NCBI GenBank assembly: GCA_016795375.1
Contig: JAEUHJ010000195.1
Coordinates: forward strand, 1-55,250
Direction of reading: 5' to 3'
From: Verrucomicrobiaceae bacterium
Lineage (GTDB): Bacteria > Verrucomicrobiota > Verrucomicrobiia > Verrucomicrobiales > Verrucomicrobiaceae
Length of the DNA: 55,250 nt
The position numbers and the translations under genes were made by a program. Positions 25,640 through 35,785 of the stretch are shown piece after piece; positions within the stretch are counted from its first letter, which is position 1, and each line of letters opens with the position of its first letter. Under the pieces are notes generated by a model, which saw only the letters and a list, made by a program, of their open reading frames with translations, had not been told where the DNA came from and made no database searches.

Positions 25640-26024
25640 TCGTTTCCACCGCGAGTAGCTTCAATCCGTGCGGCACGAATTTTTCAAAATCCGCGATGTT
25701 CCGCGTCGCCACGTTCACTCCGTGCGTCATCGCGCAGGCGGCGATCATGCAGTCGGCATGACTGCCGCGTTTTCTGCCAGTGTAATGAAACAGGCGGGAA
25801 GCCTGCTCGGCCCCCTTTGCCGTGAAATCCAGCACGCGGCCTTCCACGATGGCATGCACGGCGTCTTTTTGCTGCTTTGTGTGCGGCCCGTTCAAAAACT
25901 CCGACCATGCGATGGCGGACACCGCCAGTTTCTCCCCTTTTTCCAGCCACCCCCGAATCACCGCGATATGCGGCGACCCGATGGTGACCAGATCAATGAG
26001 AAGATTGGTGTCCAGGTGGATCAT
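25629..26024 (-). CDS. VapC-like PIN-domain ribonuclease toxin
   Basis: 131 aa from ATG 26024; a GTG at 26033 is in frame. The PIN domain shows its acidic metal-binding residues: Asp5 in MIHLDTNLLIDL, Glu in AWSEFLNG, Asp in GSHADCMIAACA and Asp in NIADFEKF. VapC toxins cleave tRNA or rRNA. The start overlaps the antitoxin stop (ATGA), the usual translational coupling of VapBC modules. The 3' end overlaps the response regulator gene by 11 nt. Confidence 0.9.
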   Translation of the reverse strand: MIHLDTNLLIDLVTIGSPHIAVIRGWLEKGEKLAVSAIAWSEFLNGPHTKQQKDAVHAIVEGRVLDFTAKGAEQASRLFHYTGRKRGSHADCMIAACAMTHGVNVATRNIADFEKFVPHGLKLLAVETITP

Positions 26025-26302
26025 GCTTCCCACCAGTAGCGTTTGGCCTCGCGCTCAGCGCGCACTTCCTCACGGAAGGCCTCGGCCTCCTGCACAGTTA
26101 GGCCACCGCCATTTTGCAGCCAATCGAGGGCTTTGAGTGGTTTGGGGCATTGGTCTTTCATGTCTTCCTCCTCTTTGATTCGTCTTACAGCACGCCGCAT
26201 GACCTCAGCCTTGGGAACTGCCCATTTCTTCGCAAGCTGTTCGAGGAACCGCAGGGTTCCTTGGTCCAAAGCCATACTGGTCCGGGTGAGTGTATAAGAC
26301 AT
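26021..26302 (-). CDS. VapB-like ribbon-helix-helix antitoxin
   Basis: 93 aa from ATG 26302 (MSYTLTRTSM). Residues about 5-45 form an RHH/CopG-like DNA-binding unit (TSMALDQGTLRFLEQLAKKWAVPKAEVMRRAVRRIKEE). The C-terminal half (KALDWLQNGGGLTVQEAEAFREEVRAEREAKRYWWEA) is the kind of extended tail that wraps the toxin. The upstream open frame to 26410 overlaps the promoter region of the divergent cytochrome gene and is not needed. It probably represses its own operon. Confidence 0.86.
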   Translation of the reverse strand: MSYTLTRTSMALDQGTLRFLEQLAKKWAVPKAEVMRRAVRRIKEEEDMKDQCPKPLKALDWLQNGGGLTVQEAEAFREEVRAEREAKRYWWEA

Positions 26303-26410
26303 GTGGTAATTAGTTATGCATCGAATCAAGTTCCGCAAACACTTTTTTCCCTCACTAAAGTGGGGGGCCAGGACTGCTGAAAGCGGGCCGCTAATCGCGT
26401 TAATAAGCAC

Positions 26411-29400
26411 ATGACGTTCCGTTGCCTCGTCGCCGCCTCCACCCTTTTCACCATGCCAGCCGCCGCTCTAAACGACAGCGGGGGGAATGACGCCTCTGAC
26501 AAGCCCGCCTCCGCCCCGGTGATACAGTGGCGCTTTGACGATGGCAAGGAAGCAGGACCGCGTGCGCCCACCTATCCTGGATTCTCCGAGGTAAACACAG
26601 CGCGCAAATTCGACGTGAAGTCTCCTGTCAGGATCACCGACCGCCCCGAGCTGCGCTTCGGCCTGAATGAAACGATCACGCTTGAGGCGTGGGTGAAAGT
26701 CGCTGACGCATCAGGCACGCCCTACATCATCGGCAAGGGTCGCCTCGGCACGAAGGAGTTCGGCGCGGAGAATCAAAACTACGCCTTCCGCCTTCAACAC
26801 GGCAAAGCAGGTTCCCAGATCGGCTTCCTCTTCCACAGCTCCGATGTGCCGGGAAAGAAGGGGGAGTGGCATCGCTGGTGGTCGAAGGACACCGTGCCGA
26901 CGGCTGGTTGGCATCATGTGGCGGTGACTTACACCTTCGGGAAACCGAAAAGCGTGAAGGGTTTCATTGATGGTCGCGAGACGGACGGCACCTGGGACAT
27001 GGGCGGCGCGACGGATCGTGCGCCGGTGACCGATGGCGACGCCGTGGTGGTCGGCAACGGCTCGACGATGGCCTCCACACACGCGTTTGAAGGCTGGCTC
27101 GACAATGTGGCCATTTATCGCGGTCCCATCGACGCCGACGTGCTGAAGGCGAAGTATCAATTCATCCCGCCGCCTCCGCCGGTGGCCAAAAAAGACGTGC
27201 CCTCCGGTCGCGTGCTCGTGCAGCTCGCCGAGGAAGGCATGCCGGACGCGAACGCCTGGCCCAGCGAACCGCCGAAAGTCGCAGAAAGCTACACCGAGGA
27301 CGTTTTCGGCTTCTTCGACGTGCCGCAGAAGTATGTGGAGACCGGCGTGCGTGGCGACCGCCATGTGCCGTTCCTGTTGCGCGCCGCCGCCAGTGTGACT
27401 TTCCCCAAAGGAAAACATCGCCTGCTGCTGCGCGCCCGCGGTGCCACGAACCTCTACATCGACGGCAAGGCGATGCTCAAGACGCCCTTCCCGCCGAATG
27501 AGATCGACGGCCATCACCTCGTCGCCGATCAAAAAGACTACCTCGACCTCGGTCCCGACTTCCGTTTCGCCCCTCCGGGCAACCGTGAGACGTGGTGTGA
27601 ATTCGAAGCCACCGGCAAACCACAGTTCATCGTGCTGGAGACGCTGGTGGGCAGCTACACTGGTAAAAGCGTACGTCGTCCCGAGCTTGGCGAAACCGTC
27701 GCCGCCTGGTCGAAAGAAGGCACGCAGACCTGGCAGCTCATCTCCGCCGGAAAACGCGGCGTGCCTTATAACGACACCGGATGGGCCGCGTATGAGACCG
27801 AACGCGCCGCGCACTACGAAACCGTGAACGACAAACGCCGCGCCGACCTCCGCGCGAAGTCCTCCCCCTACTGGAAGACACGCCGCGAGGCCGCGAAGCA
27901 GTGGCTGGCGAAAGCAGGCGAGGTGAAAGTGCCTGCGCTGCCTGCTGACATGCCGCGACACAACGACATCGACAACTTCATCGGCGCCACCATCGCCAAA
28001 GTGAAGTCGCAGACCTCGCATCAGGGCAGCGTCGATTTCTTCAAACAGGTGCAGCCCATCCTGGAAACGAAGTGTCTCGAATGCCATCGTGGCGGCAAGG
28101 CCAAGGGCGATCTGCAGCTCGACACACTCGTCGCAGCCATCAAAGGCGGCGAAAATGACGGCGCGGCCATCACGCCCGGCAAACCGGACCACAGCGCGAT
28201 CTTGAAGCGTGTCGTCTCCGATGACGATGACGAGGTCATGCCACCGAAAGGCGCCAGACTCACCGCAGCCGAGGTCGAGGCGCTCACGACCTGGATCAAA
28301 GAAGGCGCCGTGTGGCCGGAAATCCGTGCGGATCGTACCTTGGTGACCGCTTTGACCGATGATCTGAGTTTCCTGCGCCGCGTGTATCTCGATGTCGTCG
28401 GCGTGCCGCCATCGCTGGCTGAAATCGCGGCCTTCCAAAAAAATCCCGACCGCAAAGCCCTCATCGACACAGTGCTCGCCGACTCCCGCTGGGCCGATCA
28501 CTGGATGGGCTACTGGCAGGACGTGCTCGCGGAGAATCCGAACATCCTCAATCCCACGCTCAACAACACCGGCCCCTTCCGCTGGTGGCTCTACGACTCT
28601 CTGCTTGACAACACACCGATGGATTTCTTCGTCACCGAGCTGCTGCGCATGAAGGGCAGCGAGCGCCTCGGCGGCCCCGCCGGCTTTGCCACCGCCTCAC
28701 AAAACGACGTGCCCATGGCCGCCAAGGGCACCATCATCGGCAGCGCCTTCCTCGGCGTCGAAATGAAATGTGCCCGCTGCCACGACGCACCCGCCGCGAA
28801 AAGTACGCAGGAGGACCTTTTCAAAATCGCCGCCATGCTCAACTCGAAGGAGATCGAGGTGCCCATCACTAGCAGCGTCAGCCCCGAGCGCCTCAAGATG
28901 GCCGGACGCAAGCCCCTCATCAACGTCACACTCATCGTCGGCACCAAGGTGCAGCCGAAATGGTCCCTCACCGAGTTCTGCGACGAATCCGCCGCGAAGC
29001 TCGCCGAGTACCCCGAGGACACCCGCGACCAGCTCGCCGCGCTCATCACCGCGCCGCAGAATGAACGTTTCGCCCAGGTCATGGCCAACCGTATCTGGGC
29101 ACGCTACATGGGCCGCGGCATCGTCGATCCAGTCGCCGATTGGGAAAAGGGCAAGCCCTCCCATCCCGAACTGCTGAAGTGGCTCGCACGCGAATTCGTG
29201 CGCGGCGGATACGACATGAAACACCTCGCGCGGCTCATTTTGAACTCACACGCTTATCAACGCGCCACCGACACCGAATTGAAGGAAACCAGTCCGCTGT
29301 TTGCCTCGCCCGCACCTCGCCGTCTCATGGCCGAGCAGATCGTGGACGGCCTCTTCGCCGCCACCGGCAAGCCCTTCCACACAGAGGAAGTCTGCCTCGA

Positions 29401-30046
29401 CATCGACAATCAGCGCGATTTGAAAAACGCCATCCACATGGGCAAACCACGCCGCTCCTGGATGCTCACCAGCACCAGCAACGAACGTGACCGCCCCAGC
29501 CTCAGCCTCCCGCGAATCCAGGCCGTTGGTGATGTGCTCAGCGCCTTCGGCTGGCGCGGTGCTCGTCAAGATCCCACCAGCGTCCGAGATGCCGCCCCGA
29601 ATGTCCTCCAGCCCGCCATCATCAGCAACGGCACCGTCGGCGTCTGGCTCACCCGCCTGAGCGACGACCACGGCGTCACTCAGCTCGCCTTGAAGAAGCA
29701 AAGCGTCGATCAACTCGTCGAGAATCTCTTCTTGAAGCTCCTTACACGTCAACCCACGCAGGAAGAGAAAGCACTCTACATAAAGCACCTCACCCCCGGC
29801 TTTGAAACTCGAATTAATAATCAGAAATCAGAAATCAGAAATCTTCAATCGACCCGCACCCGCGAGAAGTATGTGAGCTGGTCCAACCACCTCGACGCCG
29901 AAGCCACCACCGTGCGCATGGAGCAGGAAAAAGCCGCCCGCGCCGGTGATCCACCCACACAGCGGCTCACCACCGACTGGCGGAAACGCCTTGAGGACAT
30001 CCTCTGGGCCATGCTCAACGCCCCCGAGTGGGCCTTCAGCCCGTGA
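26411..30046 (+). CDS. Planctomycete-type cytochrome c protein with LamG, DUF1549 and DUF1553 domains
   Basis: 1211 aa. Signal peptide (1-19), a LamG/concanavalin-like domain (about 60-245), a PA14-like beta domain (about 310-430), a cytochrome c-like segment with haem motif CLECH (about 555-559), then DUF1549 (about 640-850) with a second CARCH motif (about 787-791), and DUF1553 (about 900-1205). This arrangement is a hallmark of PVC bacteria and is paired here, as usual, with a DUF1501 protein just downstream. A role in extracytoplasmic carbohydrate oxidation is suspected but unproven. Odd point: residues about 1131-1147 are encoded by an AT-rich short repeat (29801-29850) that keeps the frame open. 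Confidence 0.9.
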   Translation: MTFRCLVAASTLFTMPAAALNDSGGNDASDKPASAPVIQWRFDDGKEAGPRAPTYPGFSEVNTARKFDVKSPVRITDRPELRFGLNETITLEAWVKVADASGTPYIIGKGRLGTKEFGAENQNYAFRLQHGKAGSQIGFLFHSSDVPGKKGEWHRWWSKDTVPTAGWHHVAVTYTFGKPKSVKGFIDGRETDGTWDMGGATDRAPVTDGDAVVVGNGSTMASTHAFEGWLDNVAIYRGPIDADVLKAKYQFIPPPPPVAKKDVPSGRVLVQLAEEGMPDANAWPSEPPKVAESYTEDVFGFFDVPQKYVETGVRGDRHVPFLLRAAASVTFPKGKHRLLLRARGATNLYIDGKAMLKTPFPPNEIDGHHLVADQKDYLDLGPDFRFAPPGNRETWCEFEATGKPQFIVLETLVGSYTGKSVRRPELGETVAAWSKEGTQTWQLISAGKRGVPYNDTGWAAYETERAAHYETVNDKRRADLRAKSSPYWKTRREAAKQWLAKAGEVKVPALPADMPRHNDIDNFIGATIAKVKSQTSHQGSVDFFKQVQPILETKCLECHRGGKAKGDLQLDTLVAAIKGGENDGAAITPGKPDHSAILKRVVSDDDDEVMPPKGARLTAAEVEALTTWIKEGAVWPEIRADRTLVTALTDDLSFLRRVYLDVVGVPPSLAEIAAFQKNPDRKALIDTVLADSRWADHWMGYWQDVLAENPNILNPTLNNTGPFRWWLYDSLLDNTPMDFFVTELLRMKGSERLGGPAGFATASQNDVPMAAKGTIIGSAFLGVEMKCARCHDAPAAKSTQEDLFKIAAMLNSKEIEVPITSSVSPERLKMAGRKPLINVTLIVGTKVQPKWSLTEFCDESAAKLAEYPEDTRDQLAALITAPQNERFAQVMANRIWARYMGRGIVDPVADWEKGKPSHPELLKWLAREFVRGGYDMKHLARLILNSHAYQRATDTELKETSPLFASPAPRRLMAEQIVDGLFAATGKPFHTEEVCLDIDNQRDLKNAIHMGKPRRSWMLTSTSNERDRPSLSLPRIQAVGDVLSAFGWRGARQDPTSVRDAAPNVLQPAIISNGTVGVWLTRLSDDHGVTQLALKKQSVDQLVENLFLKLLTRQPTQEEKALYIKHLTPGFETRINNQKSEIRNLQSTRTREKYVSWSNHLDAEATTVRMEQEKAARAGDPPTQRLTTDWRKRLEDILWAMLNAPEWAFSP
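29801..29850. repeat. AT-rich short repeat inside the cytochrome gene
   Basis: An AT-rich island in a GC-rich gene. It contains three exact TCAGAAA units (29821-29841) next to TTTGAAACTCGAATTAATAA. It encodes [15 protein letters not shown] in frame between conserved parts of DUF1553. The same kind of unit is found between genes at 796-826 and 30057-30087. Confidence 0.7.
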
Positions 30047-30056
30047 TTGGCCACGG

Positions 30057-30087
30057 CTTGAAACTTTAAACCTGAAACTTGAAACTC
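30057..30087. repeat. Degenerate GAAACTT-type direct repeat between genes
   Basis: The 49-bp gap between the cytochrome gene and the DUF1501 gene is largely CTTGAAACTTTAAACC followed by TGAAACTTGAAACTC, that is three diverged GAAACTT/TAAACC units in a GC-rich context. No stem is obvious. Confidence 0.6.
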
Positions 30088-30095
30088 ATCCGATC

Positions 30096-31361
30096 ATGAA
30101 CCGCCGCTCCTTCCTCACCTCCGCCGCCGCGCTCGGCGCTTCGCCGTTGTTTGCGAACAACACGCCCGTCCACATGCCGAAGGGCAAGGCGGAGCACTGC
30201 ATCTTCATCTGGCTCGGCGGCGGCATGGGCCAGATCGACACTTTTGACCCGAAGGATCTCGGTGACAACTTGAGCAAGCCCTCGAAACCCGGCTCGCTCT
30301 ACAAGTCGATCGAGACCAGCGTGCCAAGCGTGCGTGTCAGCGAGCACCTGGGCAAAACCGCAAAGCTCATGGAACATGTCACAGCGATGCGCACCGTGAA
30401 TCATCACGTCATCGACGAGCACGCCTTCGCCACCAACCTCGTGCACACGGGGCGCATGATCTCCGGCAACGTGACCTACCCCAGTGTCGGCAGCATCATC
30501 GCCCATGAACGCGGCGCGGCGGACCAGCATGTGCCGGCCTACATCCTCATCGGTTATCCAAACGTGAGCCGCGGCCCCGGCTTCCTCGGCGCGAAAGCAG
30601 GCTATGTCTATCTCACTGACACCGAAACAGGCCCCGCCGGGTTCACACGCCCGGATTTCGTCGATAACGACCGCGCCAGCGTGCGTCAGGAACTCCTGAA
30701 GCCGCTCATGGCCCGTGCGCTGAAAAACAACGCCGCCGCCGACTACCAGACCGCGCAGGCCGAGGCGCTGCGCCTCGCCGGCCCGGGATTCATGAGCAAC
30801 TTCAACCTCAAGCAGGAACCCGCCTCGCTTCGCAACGAATACGGCGGCGAATTCGGCCAGCGTTGTCTGCTCTCACGCCGCCTTGTCCAGGCCGGCGTGC
30901 GTTTTATCGAGGTCTCACACAACCTCAACTTCATGAACGGCACCGGCTGGGACATCCACAACGAGGGTTTCAAAAACCAGCATCTCCTCATCCAGGAGCT
31001 CGACACCGCCCTCTCCGCCCTCATCCGCGACCTGAGGGACAAGAAACTGCTCGACAAGACGCTCGTCGTCGTGGCGACGGAGTTCGGACGTCCTCCCGAA
31101 TTTGACGGTCGCGGCGGCCGCGGCCATCAAGGCACCGCCTTCTCGATGGTTCTGGCCGGCGGCGGCTTGAAACACTGCGGCGCCTATGGCGTCACTGACG
31201 ATCTGGCGAAGAAGCCTGTCGAAAACCCCGTCCCGCTCGTGGACTTCCATGCCACCATCCACGCCGCGATGGGCATCAACCCCGCGCATGAGCTCATGGA
31301 CGGCTCCCGTCCCGTGCCGATCACCGATGGCGGCAAACCCGTGGCCGCCTTGTTCACCTGA
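30096..31361 (+). CDS. DUF1501 (sulfatase-superfamily-like) Tat-exported protein
   Basis: 421 aa from ATG 30096. The N terminus [20 protein letters not shown] carries a twin-Arg signal. The body has the DUF1501 hallmarks: [68 protein letters not shown] and [23 protein letters not shown]. The fold is related to alkaline phosphatase/sulfatase enzymes, but no activity is established. It is always found beside DUF1549/DUF1553 cytochrome proteins, as here (49-bp gap), so the two probably form one periplasmic system. Confidence 0.93.
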   Translation: MNRRSFLTSAAALGASPLFANNTPVHMPKGKAEHCIFIWLGGGMGQIDTFDPKDLGDNLSKPSKPGSLYKSIETSVPSVRVSEHLGKTAKLMEHVTAMRTVNHHVIDEHAFATNLVHTGRMISGNVTYPSVGSIIAHERGAADQHVPAYILIGYPNVSRGPGFLGAKAGYVYLTDTETGPAGFTRPDFVDNDRASVRQELLKPLMARALKNNAAADYQTAQAEALRLAGPGFMSNFNLKQEPASLRNEYGGEFGQRCLLSRRLVQAGVRFIEVSHNLNFMNGTGWDIHNEGFKNQHLLIQELDTALSALIRDLRDKKLLDKTLVVVATEFGRPPEFDGRGGRGHQGTAFSMVLAGGGLKHCGAYGVTDDLAKKPVENPVPLVDFHATIHAAMGINPAHELMDGSRPVPITDGGKPVAALFT

Positions 31362-31405
31362 TATTTTCCGCCATCACGAATTTGGCTCTGGCGGCTTCTG
31401 CGGCT

Positions 31406-32668
31406 ATGAAGCAGTCCATGTTCCCCATCCGCCGCGCTCTCCGCATATTTTCCGGCACCGCTGTCATCTTCCTGTCCTCGTGCCAGGTGCCCACGCCTCA
31501 GGTGGCGCAGCCTCAGATGACTTATGGCGGCCCCTTCATGCTCGGCGTCGATGTGCTTGCCTCGCGCGGCTTTGACCTGATCCGCGGCAAGCGTGTCGGC
31601 CTCATCACCAACCACACCAGTCTCACCAGCCGTGGTGAACGCACACGCTCCGCGTTTCAGCGCGGCCTTGGCCCGAATCTCGTCGCACTCTACGCTCCGG
31701 AGCACGGCATCGATGGCACCGTCGGCGCCGGTATTCACGTCAGCACCCGACGCGATAACGTGACCGGCCTCACCGTTTATTCGCTCTACGGTCCCACGCG
31801 CAAACCCACTCCAGCGATGCTCGCCCCGATCGACGTGCTCGTGTTCGACCTCCAGGACATCGGCTGCCGCAGTTACACCTACATCAGCACCATGATCGTC
31901 GCGATGGAAGCGGCGGCGGAATGCGGGAAACAGTTCGTCGTGCTCGACCGCCCGAATCCGCTCGGCGGCTGGCGCGTGGAAGGCCCGCCGCTTGAGTCAA
32001 AATGGAAATCCTTCGTCGGTCAGATTCCCGTGCCTTATGTCCACGGCATGACCGCCGGAGAACTCGCCATGATGGCCTGCGCCCGCGGTTGGGTGTCACG
32101 CGTTCCCCGCCTCGACGTGGTGAAAATGCAGGGCTGGCAGCGCGGCATGACCTGGCAGGACACCGGACTGCGCTGGCATCCGACCTCCCCGAACATCCCG
32201 CACTCCCTTTCCCCCTTCTACTACGTCACTACCGGCATCCTCGGCGGTGCCGCAGCGGTGGACATCGGCATCGGCACCGACGAGCCTTTTGGCTACGCAG
32301 GCGGCGCCGGTGTGAATCCGAACGCCCTGCTTGCCTATTGCCGGAGTCTGAACACACCCGGCGTCACCTTCTCCCCCTATTCAAAAGACGGCTTCGGCGG
32401 CGTGCGCATCCACATGAACCCGCGCAACACCACCAACCTCACCGCGCTCGACGTCCTGCTCCTTGGCGAGATCAACCGCCTCACCGGTGGCCGCACCATC
32501 GCACGAACCACCGGTTCCAAGCTGAACCTTTTCAACAAGGTCTATGGCAGTGAATCGCTCTACAACGACCTCCGCCGCGGCGTGCCCCCCCACAGCATCA
32601 CCTCCCGCTGGCAGGGCTGGAACAGCAGCTTCCGCTCGCAAAGACAGCGTTTCTTGCTTTATCCCTGA
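31406..32668 (+). CDS. NamZ-like exo-beta-N-acetylmuramidase lipoprotein (DUF1343)
   Basis: 420 aa from ATG 31406. Signal peptide with lipobox LSSC (Cys26), so a lipoprotein. DUF1343 motifs: VGLITNHTS, LYAPEHGIDGTVGAG, YSLYGPTRKPTP, VFDLQDIGCRSYTYISTM, VLDRPNPLGGWRVEGPPL, TWQDTGLRWHPTSPNIP and IGIGTDEPFGYAGGAG. NamZ of Bacillus releases terminal MurNAc from peptidoglycan fragments, so this protein probably serves cell-wall turnover or scavenging of other bacteria's walls. Together with the NagA- and VanX-like proteins in this window it fits muropeptide/amino-sugar use. Confidence 0.92.
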   Translation: MKQSMFPIRRALRIFSGTAVIFLSSCQVPTPQVAQPQMTYGGPFMLGVDVLASRGFDLIRGKRVGLITNHTSLTSRGERTRSAFQRGLGPNLVALYAPEHGIDGTVGAGIHVSTRRDNVTGLTVYSLYGPTRKPTPAMLAPIDVLVFDLQDIGCRSYTYISTMIVAMEAAAECGKQFVVLDRPNPLGGWRVEGPPLESKWKSFVGQIPVPYVHGMTAGELAMMACARGWVSRVPRLDVVKMQGWQRGMTWQDTGLRWHPTSPNIPHSLSPFYYVTTGILGGAAAVDIGIGTDEPFGYAGGAGVNPNALLAYCRSLNTPGVTFSPYSKDGFGGVRIHMNPRNTTNLTALDVLLLGEINRLTGGRTIARTTGSKLNLFNKVYGSESLYNDLRRGVPPHSITSRWQGWNSSFRSQRQRFLLYP

Positions 32669-32684
32669 TTCCGCCTCAAAAAAC

Positions 32685-33137
32685 ATGGAAGACCTCGCCA
32701 TCGCCCGCGCCTGCGCCGAATTCGCCGACGACAAAAAAGCCGAAAACATCCGCATCCTCGACCTGCGCGGCCTCTCGCCCGTCATCGACTACTTCGTGCT
32801 GTGCAGCGCCCTCTCCGCCCCGCAGCTCCGCGCCGTGCGCGACCACATCGAGGACGAGATGAAGGAAAAACACGGCCAGCGACCGCTCTACAAGGACGGC
32901 AACTACGAAAGCCAGTGGATCATCATCGATTACGGCAATGTCATGGTTCATGTGCTCACGCCCGAGAAACGCGAATACTACGCGCTGGAGGAGCTCTGGG
33001 GAGATGCGCCTGAACTCGCGCTCAAAGCCGACGAACCGGCCCCTGAGTCCAAGCCCCGCGCCAAAAAGACCGCAGCGAAGAAAGCTCCGGCCAAAAAGGC
33101 CGCCACCAAGCGCGCGCCGAAGAAGAAGGCGCGCTGA
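32685..33137 (+). CDS. rsfS: Ribosomal silencing factor RsfS with basic tail
   Basis: 150 aa. Residues 1-112 are a complete RsfS/Iojap domain (ARACAEFADDKKAENIRILDLRGLSPVIDYFVLCS, GNYESQWIIIDYGNVMVHVLTPEKREYYALEELWGDA). RsfS binds ribosomal protein L14 (uL14) and blocks subunit joining. The last 38 residues are a Lys/Ala/Pro-rich extension not found in E. coli RsfS, likely RNA-binding. The usual neighbour nadD is not here; the NadD-like fusion lies 14 kb away. Confidence 0.94.
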   Translation: MEDLAIARACAEFADDKKAENIRILDLRGLSPVIDYFVLCSALSAPQLRAVRDHIEDEMKEKHGQRPLYKDGNYESQWIIIDYGNVMVHVLTPEKREYYALEELWGDAPELALKADEPAPESKPRAKKTAAKKAPAKKAATKRAPKKKAR

Positions 33138-33180
33138 TTTTCTGCTCGTCATCGTGCCGCGCCTTCGCTAGACAGCAGGC

Positions 33181-34221
33181 ATGAACGTCCGCGTCCTGCT
33201 TGTCATTGTTTCCTGCGCACTCAGCGTCGTCACCGGCCTCGTCATCGCACGCGGCGGCAGCACTGCTGGCAGTTCGATGCGTCAGCGCCCGCTCATCGGC
33301 CTGTCCATGGACACACTCAAGGAGGAGCGCTGGCAGATCGACCGTGATCTCTTCACCAAAGCCACCCAGAATGCCGGGGCGGACGTTCTGGTGCAGTCCG
33401 CGAACAGCAATGACACGGTGCAGCTTCAGAACGTCGAAAGCCTCATCACCCAGAAGGTCGATGCGCTCGTCATCATCCCGCATGATGGCGCGGCGATGTC
33501 GAAGGCCGTCGATCTCGCCCATCAGGCCGGCATTCCCGTGCTCTCCTACGACCGGCTCATCACCGGCTGCGACCTCGACTTGTATCTGACCTTCGACAAC
33601 GTGAAAGTCGGCGAGTTGCAGGCCAGATTCCTCGCCGACCGCATTCCGCAAGACGGCAAACTGCGCCTCATCCGCATCTATGGTGCGAAGACCGACAACA
33701 ACGCCAGGCTCTTCAAGCAGGGCCAGGACAACATCCTCAATCCGCTCATCGCCGCCGGCAAAGTCGAGGTGCTGTTTGAAGACTGGGCCGAGGATTGGAA
33801 ACCCGAGAACGCCAAGAAAATCACCAACGCCGCCATCACCAAAATTGGCCCAAACTTCGACGCCATCCTCGCCAGCAACGACGGCACCGCCGGCGGAGCC
33901 ATCCAGGCGCTCACCGAGGAAGGACTCGCCGGAAAAATCACCGTCACCGGCCAGGACGCCGATCTCGCCGCCTGCCAACGCATCGCCCAAGGAACGCAGG
34001 CCATGACCGTTTACAAACCGATCCAAAGCATCGCCACCAAAGCCGCCGAACTCGCCCTCAAGCTCGCCCGCCGCAAGCCCGTCGTCGCCAGAGACACCGT
34101 CCACAACGGCAGGATCGACGTGCCCTCCGTCCTTCTAGGAATTGTCTCCGTGACAAAGCAAAGTCTGCGCGACACCGTCGTCAAAGACGGTTTCCGTAAA
34201 GAGATCGAAGTTTTTCAATGA
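33181..34221 (+). CDS. Sugar ABC transporter substrate-binding protein (XylF-like)
   Basis: 346 aa with an N-terminal signal/anchor (about 5-23). It is a type I periplasmic binding protein: PLIGLSMDTLKEERWQIDRDLF, VDALVIIPHDGAAMSKAVDLAHQAGIPVLSYDRLI, NDGTAGGAIQALTEEGLAGKITVTGQDADLAACQRI and a C-terminal hinge strand. The pattern is closest to the D-xylose-binding XylF group. It overlaps the ATP-binding protein gene by 4 nt, so the two are co-translated. Confidence 0.92.
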   Translation: MNVRVLLVIVSCALSVVTGLVIARGGSTAGSSMRQRPLIGLSMDTLKEERWQIDRDLFTKATQNAGADVLVQSANSNDTVQLQNVESLITQKVDALVIIPHDGAAMSKAVDLAHQAGIPVLSYDRLITGCDLDLYLTFDNVKVGELQARFLADRIPQDGKLRLIRIYGAKTDNNARLFKQGQDNILNPLIAAGKVEVLFEDWAEDWKPENAKKITNAAITKIGPNFDAILASNDGTAGGAIQALTEEGLAGKITVTGQDADLAACQRIAQGTQAMTVYKPIQSIATKAAELALKLARRKPVVARDTVHNGRIDVPSVLLGIVSVTKQSLRDTVVKDGFRKEIEVFQ

Positions 34222-35729
34222 TGCTCCGCGCCCGCGACATCACCAAGCGCTTCCCCGGTGTCACCGCGCTGAAGGATGTTTCGTTTGATCTTCAAGCCGG
34301 AGAAATCCACGCGCTGTGCGGTGAGAACGGCGCAGGAAAGAGCACATTGATCAAACTGCTCTCCGGCATTCACCCGCACGGCAGTTATGAAGGTCGTTTC
34401 GAGGTGAATGGCACTGAAGCACGCTTTGAAACGATCAAGGACGCCGAGAAAGCCGGCCTGGCGGTGATACATCAAGAACTAGCGCTCGTGGAGGAAATGA
34501 CCGTCGCGGAGAACATCTTCCTGGGCCGCGAACCGCGACGCTGGGGCGCGTTCATCGACTGGCCACGCATGTATCGCGAGGCGCAGGCATTGATCGATCG
34601 TTTCAAGGTCGGCCTCGATCCTGCCGCGCCGGTTCGCACGCTTGGCGTGGGGCAGAAGCAGCTCGTCGAAATCATCAAGGCGCTCGCCAAGAACTCAAAA
34701 ATCCTCATTCTCGACGAGCCGACCGCCGCGTTGGCGGAGCACGAGGTGCTGATCCTGCTCGACATCCTGCGCGACCTGCGCAGACGCGGCATCACCAGCA
34801 TCTACATCTCCCACAAGCTCGACGAGGTCTTCAGTGTCGCGGACCGGATCACCGTTCTTCGTGACGGCACCACGGTGAGCACCAAGAACAACGCCGACAC
34901 GAACAAAGCCGAGATCATTCGGCAAATGGTGGGACGGGAACTCGGCGATCTGTTCCCACGGCGCACGTCACAGCCGGGCGAAGTGATTTTGCAGGTTGAT
35001 TCTCTCGCCGTGGCCGATGCTGAAACCGGAGCGACCAAACTGCGCGACATCAACTTTGAGTTGCGAGCCGGCGAAGTGCTCGGCATTGGCGGTCTGATGG
35101 GTGCAGGGCGCACGGAATTGCTCATGCATCTGTTCGGAGCCTGGGGGCGCGGCGTTTCGGGCAGTGTGCGGCTTCACAATCAATCGCTCAGCGGCCTCAC
35201 GCCAGAAAACATCATTCAAAAGGGCCTCGTGCTCGTCTCGGAAGACCGGAGACGTTACGGATTGCACTTGGAGCACGAGATCGGCTTCAATCTGTCGCTG
35301 TCATCGCTCGCCAGCATCACGCGCGGTGGATTCATCCGGCGCAATGCTGAAATCCGGCGCAATCAGGACATCTTCGGCTCGCTTCGCGTCAAAGCGACGG
35401 GGCTTGAAGCCATCGTCGGCAAGCTTTCCGGCGGCAACCAGCAGAAGGTCGTGCTCGGCAAGGCGCTGCTGACCGAACCGTCGGTCATCCTGCTCGATGA
35501 GCCGACGCGTGGCATCGACGTCGGCGCGAAGCTCGAAATCTACGAGATCATCAACCGCCTCACTGCCGAAGGCAAAGCCGTCATCCTCGTCTCCAGCGAA
35601 CTGCCGGAGATCATCGGCATGAGCGACCGCATCCTGATGCTGAACGAAGGCCGCATCAGCGGTTCCTTCACACGCAGCGAGGCCACGCAAGAAAAGCTCA
35701 TGGCCGCGGCGATGGAACATGCAGGGTGA
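34218..35729 (+). CDS. Sugar ABC transporter ATP-binding protein (XylG-like)
   Basis: 503 aa with two tandem ABC domains, as in monosaccharide importers. N-terminal domain: Walker A GENGAGKSTL, signature region TLGVGQKQLVEI, Walker B ILILDEPTAAL. C-terminal domain: the usual degenerate Walker A GGLMGAGRTELL, signature LSGGNQQKVVLGKAL, Walker B VILLDEPTRGIDVGAK. It belongs to the RbsA/XylG/MglA group. No permease gene follows: the next gene is a sulfatase, so the membrane component must be elsewhere or lost. Confidence 0.95.
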   Translation: MMLRARDITKRFPGVTALKDVSFDLQAGEIHALCGENGAGKSTLIKLLSGIHPHGSYEGRFEVNGTEARFETIKDAEKAGLAVIHQELALVEEMTVAENIFLGREPRRWGAFIDWPRMYREAQALIDRFKVGLDPAAPVRTLGVGQKQLVEIIKALAKNSKILILDEPTAALAEHEVLILLDILRDLRRRGITSIYISHKLDEVFSVADRITVLRDGTTVSTKNNADTNKAEIIRQMVGRELGDLFPRRTSQPGEVILQVDSLAVADAETGATKLRDINFELRAGEVLGIGGLMGAGRTELLMHLFGAWGRGVSGSVRLHNQSLSGLTPENIIQKGLVLVSEDRRRYGLHLEHEIGFNLSLSSLASITRGGFIRRNAEIRRNQDIFGSLRVKATGLEAIVGKLSGGNQQKVVLGKALLTEPSVILLDEPTRGIDVGAKLEIYEIINRLTAEGKAVILVSSELPEIIGMSDRILMLNEGRISGSFTRSEATQEKLMAAAMEHAG

Positions 35730-35785
35730 TTCTTTTGAAAAGCATCCCTGATTCACGCGTTGGATTTGCAACCCGACCCATCATC

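Noticed and set aside
26711..28501. 596-codon minus-strand open frame inside the cytochrome gene
   Set aside because: Antisense shadow of the DUF1549/DUF1553 gene, whose haem motifs and signal peptide are intact.
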